Source: Erysipelothrix sp. (GTDB lineage: Bacteria; Bacillota_I; Bacilli_A; Erysipelotrichales; Erysipelotrichaceae). Taken from it: a DNA stretch of 41,476 nt. A model generated the notes under the pieces. It searched no databases, was not told the origin of the DNA, and saw nothing but the letters and a program-made list of their open reading frames with translations. A program made the position numbers and the translations under genes. Position 1 is the first letter of the stretch, and every line of letters starts with the position of its first letter. The stretch is taken from contig JAAYHR010000016.1 of NCBI GenBank assembly GCA_012735275.1, positions 1 to 41,476 of the forward strand. Direction: 5' to 3'. Below, piece by piece: positions 1 to 8,327 of this stretch.

Positions 1-1002
1 AAATGCGTTTGGAGCAGCTTTTAAGTCTGGTGTACATGGTGAGTGGTCTGATGTAACAAAGTCAATCTTACCGTCTTTAATTTGTTCCCATAGAGCTGTT
101 TGTTGTGCTTTGTCTCTAATTGGTGGAGAACATTTAACTACGTTTCCAATATCATCTAATTCAGATGTATCGAAGTATAGGTAGTGAGTACATGTTTCAC
201 AAGTTACATCAACACCATCTTTACGTGCTTGGTAGATTTCTTCAACACCTTCGTGACATGCAACGTGGCAGATATGAATTCTACAGCCAGTTTCTTTAGC
301 TAATAAAATAGCGCGTCTGATTGGTTCTACTTCTGTAAATACTGGTCTAGTTGCTACGTATGCTGCTAGTGTAGATTCACCGTTAGCGTAAGCAATTTCA
401 CCTAATTTGTCTGTGATTTGTGCGTTTTCTGCATGGATTGCTAATACTTTTCCAGTTTTAGCGATTTCTTGCATTCCTGCGTATAGAGAGTAGTCATCAA
501 CGTTCATGAAGTCACCTTCAATTGAGCGATCACCACAAGTAGCCATGAAGCATTTGTATGCTGCAACCCCACCGTCTTTTAATTCTTGAATTCCTGTTTC
601 TAAGTTAAATGGTACTAGTCCACCAAAGGATGCAACGTCAACTGCAAGTTTACCTTCACCAGCTGCATATTTAATATCTAATGATTTTTTATCTACAGTT
701 GCAGGTACTTGGTTTAATGGCATTTCGATAAATGATGTAACTCCACCTTTAGCAGATGCAGCTGTTCCAGTTAAATAACCTTCCCAATCATCACGGTATC
801 CTGATGCTGGCTCTGTAATGTGTACGTGAGCGTCAACCATCCCCGGGCTTACAATTAATCCTTTTGCGTCAACAACTTCCTTAGCGTCGCCTAAATCGCT
901 TCCGATAGCAGCTATTTTACCATCTTTAACAGCAACATCTGTTAGAAGTTCTTCTGAATCAAGAATAACTAAACCATTCTTAATAACTAAATCATAATTC
1001 AT
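1..1002 (-). CDS. allB: Allantoinase (AllB), partial, runs off the left edge
   Basis: Hand translation of the minus strand from ATG at 1002: MNYDLVIKNGLVILDSEELL...VSPGMVDAHVHITEP...GKLAVDVASFGGLVPFN...GVAAYKCFMATCG...LAIHAEN...IHICHVACHEG...SDHSPCTPDLK. HxH, carbamyl-Lys, His and SDHSP motifs of the cyclic amidohydrolase/allantoinase family. Confidence 0.9.
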   Translation of the reverse strand, partial: MNYDLVIKNGLVILDSEELLTDVAVKDGKIAAIGSDLGDAKEVVDAKGLIVSPGMVDAHVHITEPASGYRDDWEGYLTGTAASAKGGVTSFIEMPLNQVPATVDKKSLDIKYAAGEGKLAVDVASFGGLVPFNLETGIQELKDGGVAAYKCFMATCGDRSIEGDFMNVDDYSLYAGMQEIAKTGKVLAIHAENAQITDKLGEIAYANGESTLAAYVATRPVFTEVEPIRRAILLAKETGCRIHICHVACHEGVEEIYQARKDGVDVTCETCTHYLYFDTSELDDIGNVVKCSPPIRDKAQQTALWEQIKDGKIDFVTSDHSPCTPDLKAAPNAF

Positions 1003-1004
1003 AT

Positions 1005-2468
1005 TTATTTCTCCTTTCGGCATAATAGCCAATAAATAAATCCACTTGATCCTAAACTAATAAACCATGAAATATCTGATAATATTTTTAGTGTTGGAAT
1101 AAACATTCCACTTAAAGCAAGTATTAATCCAACAATTGTTGCGATATATGCTTTTTTGTTAATACCTTTATACGGATTATCTAAGTTTTCTTCTTTTTCA
1201 TCCATATATAGTTTGTCGATATCAATTTTTCCTTTTGTAACGATAAAGTGATCAACTAACATAACACCAGCAACTGGTCCTAGTGTTGCTCCAATAATAT
1301 TTAAGAAGATAAAGATTGAATCGGCATTCTCCATCAATTTCCAAGGTAAGATTACATAAGAAATTATTGAAGCAATAATTACACCTTTTTTATAATCAAT
1401 TTTCTTAGGAAATAGGGCAGATAACTGATATCCTGCTGGAATAATATTTCCTGTTGCATTTGTTGAGATAGTAGTCATTAATAGTACTAGCATTGCAAAT
1501 GAAGTTAGGTAAACTGAATTCCAGTTTTCAATGATTGTAACAATATCCCAACCAACGTTACCATATAAGATAGTTCCACCGATTAAGATGATTACTGAAC
1601 ATAGAGCAAATACTCCATATCCAACTAAGAATGATAATGTTTGTCCGATTGATTGTTCTTTAGTTGATTTAGCGCTTTGAGTAAAGTCAGAAGCCGAAAC
1701 TCCCGGGCCTGCCCAAACTGCAACAACAGAGTTTATAACCATTAGGAACGATAAGAATAACGGTGTGTTTGATACAGCCGCATTAGTTGGTGTATAAGCT
1801 AAGATTTCTCCAAGTCCAATTTGTGTTAATGTCCAAATTGTCATACCACCGAATACGATGTAAATTAGTGGGTTTAAGATTGCAGTAAACTTGTTGATCG
1901 TTCCACCGCCACCAATTCCCATTAATACGTTAACACCCCAGAATAATGTAAATGAAATTAATCCAGGAACTGAAATTCCTAATAAATTAACTCCAGGTGC
2001 AATTGCTAAGAATCCTGGCCAAATATTTCCGATTATAACTAGTAGGGCAAGTGATCCAGTAAAGTTCTGTAAACCGAACCAAGCGATTGCCGCAACTCCT
2101 CCACGTAAGAAACCAGGAAGTTTTGCTCCTACATCTCCATATACTGATCTTAAATGCATTGAGAATGGAATACCATACTTGGATCCAACTCGGCCGTTTA
2201 AAACCATAAATACTGATAAAACAATAGAACTTAATATAATAGCTAACATAACATTAATTGGTGCTAAGCCAAGGAAAAGGAATCCTCCAATAGCTGCATA
2301 ATTAGGAATATTATGAATAGAGCCCATCCACAGGGTGAAGTAATTGAATACTCCCATATTTCTTTGTTCATTAATTTTAGGGACTGTGTCGTCGTTGTAG
2401 CCGCGAGCTACATACTCATTAACCAGTTCTTCACTAGCTAATTCGTCTTTTAAAAAGTTATCTAACAC
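1005..2468 (-). CDS. pucI: NCS1-family allantoin/hydantoin permease (PucI-like)
   Basis: 487 aa, multi-TM, N-terminal 'NEQRNMGVFNYFTLWMGSIHNIPNYAAIGG' NCS1 signature; directly downstream of allB on the same strand. Confidence 0.88.
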   Translation of the reverse strand: MLDNFLKDELASEELVNEYVARGYNDDTVPKINEQRNMGVFNYFTLWMGSIHNIPNYAAIGGFLFLGLAPINVMLAIILSSIVLSVFMVLNGRVGSKYGIPFSMHLRSVYGDVGAKLPGFLRGGVAAIAWFGLQNFTGSLALLVIIGNIWPGFLAIAPGVNLLGISVPGLISFTLFWGVNVLMGIGGGGTINKFTAILNPLIYIVFGGMTIWTLTQIGLGEILAYTPTNAAVSNTPLFLSFLMVINSVVAVWAGPGVSASDFTQSAKSTKEQSIGQTLSFLVGYGVFALCSVIILIGGTILYGNVGWDIVTIIENWNSVYLTSFAMLVLLMTTISTNATGNIIPAGYQLSALFPKKIDYKKGVIIASIISYVILPWKLMENADSIFIFLNIIGATLGPVAGVMLVDHFIVTKGKIDIDKLYMDEKEENLDNPYKGINKKAYIATIVGLILALSGMFIPTLKILSDISWFISLGSSGFIYWLLCRKEK

Positions 2469-2536
2469 AAAAATCCCCCCTCTCTAAGAAACGCTATCAA
2501 GCGCTCGTCCACCTTATTATTTCACAAATGCTTGGG

Positions 2537-2579
2537 TCTAACAATAAGCATATTGAACAATTTAGCATAATATGTTAGA
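2537..2579. promoter_or_regulatory. Inverted repeat TCTAACA...TGTTAGA in the divergent pucI/pucR-like intergenic region (candidate operator)
   Basis: TCTAACA at 2537-2543 and TGTTAGA at 2573-2579, with a small nested ATTG-AA-CAAT palindrome at 2552-2561. Confidence 0.35.
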
Positions 2580-2607
2580 GTTATTGCATAAAGGACGGTA
2601 GAAATAC

Positions 2608-4218
2608 ATGATTACAATTCGCGAATTACTCAACCAGGTAACATTTTCAGATTTAACACTACTGACAAATGAAGATACCTTGGATAAAGATATAGAAACT
2701 ATCGATGTTACGGAAACACCCGACGTCGCCAATTTCACGATTTCAAATGCACTTATTTTAACAACAGCAATGGTCTTCAAAGATGATCAAGAAGCTTTAC
2801 TAGATTTTATTAAATCACTAAATCGAGTAGGCGTCTCAGGTCTTTGTATTAAGACATCACGTTTCGTTAAATATATTAATAAAGATATTATTAACTATGC
2901 TAACTCAGTTAAATTTGCAATTATTGAAATACCTGTAGGTAAAACACTAGGGGTATTATCACACAATATGCTCGATTATATTTTAGGCAAGCAAACGCAA
3001 AACGTTTTATTTGCCCTTGATATTCAGAAACATTATTCAAATCTATTTATTGATGGAGCAAGTCCTCAAGTTATCTTGAATGAATTATCAAATACGATTA
3101 AGGCACCAGCCATCTTAATTAATCCATTTATGGATGTGATTGGGCATAGTGCTTACTTTCATAAAACAAAGAATCCAGTTGGTCCATATTTAGACCAAAT
3201 ATCTGAACAATTTGATAATTTAACGACTAAAATTCAATCAATCAATATAAGAGATTCACGTCATGAAATATTACAGACAAATATATATCCGATTAAGGCG
3301 AATTCGTCTTTCCAATACTACTTAATTATACTACACCCTAACAAGCTTACATACCCAATTGCTCAATTTGCAATTGACCAGTCAAAAATGGTTCTATCCT
3401 TTATTCTATATAAGAATGAACAAATTGAAAACTCAATGATTAGAATTCAAAACTCATTCTTCTCAAAACTCTTGTTTGGAAATCCACCAGAAGATCGAAA
3501 TGATCCTGAGTTCTTTAACCAAGGATTAAACTACGGATTAATTAACACTAAGTATTATCGAATAATCTTATGTGAAATTGTCCCAGATCAAAATGACCGT
3601 AAGTATGATGAAGAAGACCTTGGATTAATTATTTACCAGTGGTTAATCGAAAGAACAATTCCAACATTAAAATACGGACTTGTCTTCTATCGTGATAAAA
3701 CAAAATCAACCAGCATTCTATTACAGCACAATGTTGAAGATATTGAAGAGAAACTAAAACAATCAGCCCAAGATATTTATGACCTGTTAAAAATTAGAAT
3801 CCACTTTGGACTTGGAAAACCAGTAGATCATCCATATGAAATTAAAAACTCATACTTTGAAGGAGTTAAGGCTTTAGAGCTAGAAAATAACGATATAGTT
3901 AAACACTACCGTCCATCAGGCTTAATGACACTCTTTAATCGTAAAGATGATGATTCAATTAACTACTTTATCAAACATCAATTAAAAGAATTAGTTGAAG
4001 TTGATGATATATCTAATAAAGAGTTACTGGAAACCTTAAAAGTCTACTTAGATAATCAAGGTGAGATTACGAAAACAGCTCAAGAAATGTTCTTACACCG
4101 AAATACGATTACTTATCGAATTAAGAAGTGTGAAGAAATATTAGATGTTAATACAAAAGATTCAACAACATCACTAAATCTTCGCTTAGCATTACATCTA
4201 CTTGATACTAAGGTCTAA
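2608..4218 (+). CDS. PucR-family purine catabolism transcriptional regulator
   Basis: 536 aa; N-terminal PucR-like sensor, C-terminal HTH 'YLDNQGEITKTAQEMFLHRNTITYRIKKCEEILDVN' (HTH_30); divergent from allantoin genes. Confidence 0.9.
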   Translation: MITIRELLNQVTFSDLTLLTNEDTLDKDIETIDVTETPDVANFTISNALILTTAMVFKDDQEALLDFIKSLNRVGVSGLCIKTSRFVKYINKDIINYANSVKFAIIEIPVGKTLGVLSHNMLDYILGKQTQNVLFALDIQKHYSNLFIDGASPQVILNELSNTIKAPAILINPFMDVIGHSAYFHKTKNPVGPYLDQISEQFDNLTTKIQSINIRDSRHEILQTNIYPIKANSSFQYYLIILHPNKLTYPIAQFAIDQSKMVLSFILYKNEQIENSMIRIQNSFFSKLLFGNPPEDRNDPEFFNQGLNYGLINTKYYRIILCEIVPDQNDRKYDEEDLGLIIYQWLIERTIPTLKYGLVFYRDKTKSTSILLQHNVEDIEEKLKQSAQDIYDLLKIRIHFGLGKPVDHPYEIKNSYFEGVKALELENNDIVKHYRPSGLMTLFNRKDDDSINYFIKHQLKELVEVDDISNKELLETLKVYLDNQGEITKTAQEMFLHRNTITYRIKKCEEILDVNTKDSTTSLNLRLALHLLDTKV

Positions 4219-4221
4219 TTT

Positions 4222-4752
4222 ATGAAAGTGTATTTAAAACCATTAGGCAGAGAGTATGCCGCTGATCTACATGCGGCATCTCAAGTTGAAGAAATTAGAT
4301 TTCTAACTAACACGCAAGCAAATTTTAGTTTAGAGCAAATCCAAGCCCATCTTAAAAATATTAGTGAAGATGAAACTCGTATCGACTTTGCGATCTGCTT
4401 ACTTAGTGATGATAGCTATGTCGGTGAGTTAACCATTTATGATATTGATAAGGATAATGAATCAGCCGGCTTTAGAATTGCCCTAGGATCACTAAAGCAT
4501 TTTAATAAAGGTTATGGTAGTCAAGCAATTAGTTTAGTCTTAGCCTATGTCTTTGAAGAGTTAAAATTAAATCGTCTGCAACTTGAAGTCTATAGTCATA
4601 ATCCACGTGCAATTAATTTTTATAAAAAGCAAGGATTTATTGAAGAAGGTCGATTAAGAGAAGCAATTAAAATTGATAATCACTACTATGATGAAATAAT
4701 TATGAGTGTAATAAATACTGATTATTTTAAAAGTAAGTTAAAAGTTAAGTAA
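4222..4752 (+). CDS. GNAT-family N-acetyltransferase (RimJ/RimL-like)
   Basis: 'GYGSQAISLVLAYVFEELKLNRLQLEVYSHNPRAINFYKKQGFIEEGRLREA' acetyl-CoA binding and C-terminal GNAT motifs; 3 nt after the regulator stop. Confidence 0.9.
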   Translation: MKVYLKPLGREYAADLHAASQVEEIRFLTNTQANFSLEQIQAHLKNISEDETRIDFAICLLSDDSYVGELTIYDIDKDNESAGFRIALGSLKHFNKGYGSQAISLVLAYVFEELKLNRLQLEVYSHNPRAINFYKKQGFIEEGRLREAIKIDNHYYDEIIMSVINTDYFKSKLKVK

Positions 4753-4804
4753 GTGGTTACATTTTACTAAAAATTTGGTATCATATAAGAAAGGGAGGGT
4801 TTTT

Positions 4805-5101
4805 ATGAAAAACGTATTAATAGTTTGTTCGACCGGTATTACCTCATCGCTAATCGTTTCTAAAATGAAACAGTTAGCTGAAGCAGATAATATTGAAATA
4901 AATGTTTGGTCAGCAGGAGAAGAAGAAGCGCAAGCTGAAGTAGCAAAAGCCGATGTTGTTCTTTTAAGTCAGCCAGTCGCTGAACTGAGAGATACACTCG
5001 ATGAATTATCAGCTGATGATGTTTCAGTAAAAGTAATCCCCAAAGAATTATATGCAATCTTTAACACTAAAGAGTTACTTGCATTAGCTTTAGAAGAATA
5101 A
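4805..5101 (+). CDS. PTS lactose/cellobiose-type EIIB component
   Basis: MKNVLIVCSTGITSSLIVSKM: P-loop-like Cys phosphorylation site; RBS aagggagg before ATG 4805 (the ORF-track start at 4775 has no good RBS). Confidence 0.75.
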   Translation: MKNVLIVCSTGITSSLIVSKMKQLAEADNIEINVWSAGEEEAQAEVAKADVVLLSQPVAELRDTLDELSADDVSVKVIPKELYAIFNTKELLALALEE

Positions 5102-5112
5102 TTAATTAATTA

Positions 5113-5149
5113 ATCGATCATTTTAGATGCTATCTAAATGGTCGATTTT
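5113..5149 (+). terminator. Rho-independent terminator after the PTS IIB gene
   Basis: ATCGATCATTTTAGAT / ATCTAAATGGTCGAT stem with TTTTATTTT tail. Confidence 0.7.
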
Positions 5150-5222
5150 ATTTTGCATCGATCAATGCTTATATTTATTAAGTTATATAATTTAAATAAG
5201 AAAATAGAAAGAAGGGTTACTT

Positions 5223-5646
5223 ATGTGCACAAGTATTAGAATGAAATCAAAAGACTTTTATTTTGGAAGAAATTTGGATGTTGCGGAAAACTATCATCAG
5301 CATATTGTAGTGACACCAAGAAACTATCAGTTTAAATTTTCAAGTGAGCCTAGCCTAGCCTAGCTAGTCAGTTTGCTATGATTGGAATGGCAACAGTTGT
5401 CGATAACTATCCACTCTATGCTGAAGCTACCAATGAGAAGGGTTTAAGTATTGCGGGTTTAAACTTTCCAAAAAGTGCTCACTATCACCCAGTATCTGAT
5501 ACTGGCTACAATATTTCTCCGTATGAATTAATTCCATACTTACTAGGTCGCTGTGAGACTGTCAAAGAAATACGCGAAATCTTAGAGCAAACAACAATTA
5601 CTAATATTGATTTTAATGCCGAACTACCATTATCACCAATCCACTG
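5223..5646 (+). pseudogene. Choloylglycine (bile salt/penicillin V) hydrolase, frameshifted and 3'-truncated
   Basis: MCTSIRMKSKDFYFGRNLDVAENYHQHIVVTPRNYQFKFSSEPSLA* then, in another frame, (SQFA)MIGMATVVDNYPLYAEATNEKGLSIAGLNF...LSPIHW; Ntn N-terminal Cys (MC) present; C-terminal part absent. Confidence 0.88.
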
Positions 5647-5762
5647 GATGGCATCTTCCTTAAATTCTTTATTATAATGTTTTGCCATAAAGTTTTCCTC
5701 CTGTTACTAATATTGTAACTTATTTAGAAACTCTATGTTTAACTTGTCCGTTATTTATACTA
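5647..5762 (-). mobile_element. Remnant of an IS3-like insertion sequence (5' end plus first ~15 codons of transposase orfA)
   Basis: Minus strand: caggaggaaaactttATGGCAAAACATTATAATAAAGAATTTAAGGAAGATGCC = MAKHYNKEFKEDA(IQ), an IS3-type OrfA N-terminus with good RBS; homology ends abruptly at the bile salt hydrolase fragment. Left boundary and outer end (~5745-5762) approximate. Confidence 0.65.
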
Positions 5763-5839
5763 GCACCATATCAACTAATTTTATTAATTTAAAGAGTAAT
5801 TATGTATAATGTACTAATGTAGTTTGAAGGAGCGATTAA

Positions 5840-7051
5840 ATGTTTTCAATATTAAGAATTACTTTAGTTATTATCTTGGCTTTTTTAATGGGGAAATTTG
5901 TTTCCAAATTTAAATTGCCGGCAATATTAGGTTGGTTAGTAGCGGGCATGTTACTGGGGCCGCACGCATTTAATTTATTAAATAATGATATATTAAATGC
6001 ACCAACATTTAAGTCAGTCCAAAACATCTTAGAATGTTTCTTAGGTATTATGATTGGATCAGAACTTGTTTATTCAAAACTGAAAGAATCAGGCAAGCAG
6101 ATCTTTATTACAACATTATGGCAATCACTAATGACATTTGCTTTTGTATCATTAGTCTTTGGTATTATTTTCTATATTATGGATATTCCACTTTATCTTG
6201 CTTTAATCTTTGGATCAATTGCACTTGCAACAGCACCAGCACCTGCTTTATCGATCGTCAGCGAGTTTAAAGCTAATGGACCGGTTGCTAACGCATTAAT
6301 TCCAATGGCAGCCTTAGATGACGTTTTAGCAATCATTGTCTTCTTTACTTTAAATTCAATTGTTGTAGCTAAAAACTCAAGTTCAGGAACTTCACTAATC
6401 TTTACTTTATTTATTATGATTATTATTCCGCTCGTAATTGGTTTACCATTTGGTTATATTACTGGAAAGATCTTAAATGCAAATAATAGTAAGCGAACAT
6501 CTTTAATTACTATTGCAAGCTCAGTTATAATAATGGCACTTATTGCCATCTATATTAATACTCAGCTTTTAGCAGCACCAATGCTTAACTTTATGTTAAT
6601 TGGTATGGCTTATGCCGCAGTCTTCTCAAATGTTATTGAGGCAAATCGTTTAGATATTGTTTTAAACCGTGTTAGTCCAATTATTTACTTCTCACTAATT
6701 GTCGTAATTATTACACTTGGTGCACCGCTTAATTATAGTTTAATCTTTGGAGCTGGTTTATTTACATTCATTTATATTGTGGCACGTGCCATTGGTAAGT
6801 ATTCGGGAGCACGCCTTGGTGCTAAGGTAACAGGAATGCCTGAAACTGTTCAAAAGTATTTAGGTTTAACCTTACTTCCACACTCTGGTGTTTCACTAGT
6901 CTTTACAGGTATTGCGGTCGCAAGCTTAAATGGCTTTGATCCAGCTTCATCGCTAATCATTCAATCAACGATTACAGCTGCGGCAGTAATCAATGAAATT
7001 ATCGCAGTTATAATTGCGAAAAAAGCCTTTACTTGGGCTAAGGAAATATAG
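5840..7051 (+). CDS. CPA2-type cation:proton antiporter (Na+/H+ exchanger family)
   Basis: 403 aa multi-TM; 'KFKLPAILGWLVAGMLLGPHAF' and 'ATAPAPALSIVSEFKANGPVANALIPMAALDDVLAI' signatures. Confidence 0.85.
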   Translation: MFSILRITLVIILAFLMGKFVSKFKLPAILGWLVAGMLLGPHAFNLLNNDILNAPTFKSVQNILECFLGIMIGSELVYSKLKESGKQIFITTLWQSLMTFAFVSLVFGIIFYIMDIPLYLALIFGSIALATAPAPALSIVSEFKANGPVANALIPMAALDDVLAIIVFFTLNSIVVAKNSSSGTSLIFTLFIMIIIPLVIGLPFGYITGKILNANNSKRTSLITIASSVIIMALIAIYINTQLLAAPMLNFMLIGMAYAAVFSNVIEANRLDIVLNRVSPIIYFSLIVVIITLGAPLNYSLIFGAGLFTFIYIVARAIGKYSGARLGAKVTGMPETVQKYLGLTLLPHSGVSLVFTGIAVASLNGFDPASSLIIQSTITAAAVINEIIAVIIAKKAFTWAKEI

Positions 7052-7088
7052 AAAAACTGTTAGATCAGTACCATCTAACAGTTTTTTT
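7052..7088. terminator. Bidirectional terminator between convergent genes
   Basis: Perfect 14-bp stem AAAAACTGTTAGAT / ATCTAACAGTTTTT with 7-nt loop CAGTACC; T-runs on both strands. Confidence 0.85.
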
Positions 7089-7527
7089 AGTTACAAGTAC
7101 ATTGACCTTCTGCACAAGCGCAATCACCCAAACATTTACATTTGACATTATCAACTAAGTCTTTGTTTGCCAGTGCTTTGGTAATTAGTTCAAAGTCTGC
7201 TTTTGATAATTGGTTTTCTTCAATTATTTTTGCAATTGATGCTCCAACTTTACGGGAACAGACGGATGCGACAGCTTCTGAAATTTTCTCACTTGATCCT
7301 TCTGATTCACTAATGGTTGGATGGTAAATAAAGTAGTTTCCAACTTTTTCTGTTTCTAAATAACCTTTTTTAACAAGTCTTCCTAATAGTGTTTTGGTTG
7401 TTGGGCTTTCCCAGTTTTGTTTTTCTTTTAAGACTTGGCCAACACTTTTTGAGGTTGCTTCTTCTAAGGACCAAATAACTTTCATTACTTCCCATTCAGC
7501 ACCTGATATTTCGACTAAATTCTTCAT
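7087..7527 (-). CDS. copY: CopY/BlaI-family penicillinase-repressor-type regulator, copper-type (CopY)
   Basis: 'ISGAEWEVMKVIWSLEEATSKSVGQVLKEKQNWESPTTKTLLGRLVKKGYLETEKVGNYFIYHP' wHTH plus C-terminal CKCLGDCACAEGQCTCN metal motif. Confidence 0.85.
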   Translation of the reverse strand: MKNLVEISGAEWEVMKVIWSLEEATSKSVGQVLKEKQNWESPTTKTLLGRLVKKGYLETEKVGNYFIYHPTISESEGSSEKISEAVASVCSRKVGASIAKIIEENQLSKADFELITKALANKDLVDNVKCKCLGDCACAEGQCTCN

Positions 7528-7552
7528 TTTATCACTCCTGCAATTAATAATA

Positions 7553-7568
7553 GTTTACGACTGTAAAC
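7553..7568. promoter_or_regulatory. cop box-like operator upstream of copY
   Basis: GTTTACGACTGTAAAC; the minus strand contains TACAGTCGTA, matching the KACANNYGTM core recalled for cop boxes; 26 bp upstream of the copY start. Confidence 0.65.
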
Positions 7569-7626
7569 AGACTTTGTCAAGATTTTTGCTTGATGTCTTT
7601 ACTATGTTTTTTTGCTTAAGATTAGT

Positions 7627-7655
7627 TTGTATTATATATGGTATTTAGGTATAAT
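7627..7655 (+). promoter_or_regulatory. Sigma-A type promoter for pduL
   Basis: TTGTAT - 17 bp - TATAAT, 19 bp upstream of the ATG at 7675, with RBS gaggtgg. Confidence 0.7.
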
Positions 7656-7674
7656 TATTTGTGAGGTGGAAAAT

Positions 7675-8250
7675 ATGGGAAATAAAGTATTGGTAGAAAT
7701 TTCAGCACGTCACGTACACTTATCTGACGAGCATTTGGAAGTTTTATTTGGTGAAGGTCACAAATTAACTAATTTGAAAGAATTATCTCAACCGGGACAG
7801 TTCGCAACTGAAGAGCGTGTTACCATTAAAGGGCCAAAAGGGGAAATGGCTCGTGTAATTGTACTTGGACCTACGCGTCCTGAAACGCAAGTTGAAGTAT
7901 CCGCAACTGATGCAAGATCATTAGGTTTATCTGCGCAAGTGAGAATGTCAGGCGATATTCAAAACACGACAGGTATGACATTAATTGGTCCAGCAGGAAC
8001 AGTTGTTCTGCATAAAGGGGTAATTATTGCGAAAAGACATATACATTTAAGCGATCAAGAAGCTAAGCAATTTGGCTTAGAAGATCACCAAGTAGTTTCA
8101 GTTGAAATTACAAGTGATGATCGTTCATTAACTTTTGGAGACGTAGTTGTTAGGGTTAATCCAAACTTTAGAGCAGCTATGCATATTGATACTGATGAAG
8201 GTAACGCTGCCGGTATCCAAGGTTCTACACAAGGCGTAATTATTAAGTAA
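7675..8250 (+). CDS. pduL: PduL-type phosphate acyltransferase (phosphotransacylase)
   Basis: MGNKVLVEISARHVHLSDEHLEVLFG...VIIAKRHIHLSDQEAKQFGL: two PduL metal-binding 'RHxHLS' motifs; start moved from 7612 to the RBS-preceded ATG. Confidence 0.9.
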   Translation: MGNKVLVEISARHVHLSDEHLEVLFGEGHKLTNLKELSQPGQFATEERVTIKGPKGEMARVIVLGPTRPETQVEVSATDARSLGLSAQVRMSGDIQNTTGMTLIGPAGTVVLHKGVIIAKRHIHLSDQEAKQFGLEDHQVVSVEITSDDRSLTFGDVVVRVNPNFRAAMHIDTDEGNAAGIQGSTQGVIIK

Positions 8251-8268
8251 AAAACATAAAAACAAGTG

Positions 8269-8295
8269 AAAGGATAATAATATTATCCTTTTTTT
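8269..8295 (+). terminator. Rho-independent terminator after pduL
   Basis: AAAGGATAAT-AAT-ATTATCCTTT followed by T-run. Confidence 0.8.
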
Positions 8296-8327
8296 GCTAT
8301 AATAGAAATGCTAGTAAGGGGTAATTT

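Noticed and set aside
1891-2301. 136-aa + strand ORF (MLIVPPPPIPINTLTPQ...)
   Set aside because: Antisense shadow of the NCS1 permease; proline-rich low-complexity translation, no RBS
2562-2780. 72-aa - strand ORF
   Set aside because: Antisense to the start of the PucR-type gene; no recognisable protein
4860-5057. 65-aa - strand Leu-rich ORF
   Set aside because: Antisense shadow of the PTS EIIB gene
5101-5114. ATTAATTAATTAAT short tandem repeat
   Set aside because: AT-rich intergenic low complexity just before a terminator; too short to be meaningful alone
6034-6270. 78-aa + ORF inside the antiporter
   Set aside because: Out-of-frame ORF within a clear CPA2 antiporter gene
7142-7648. Two + strand ORFs across copY
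   Set aside because: Antisense to a well-supported CopY gene; no RBS or family features
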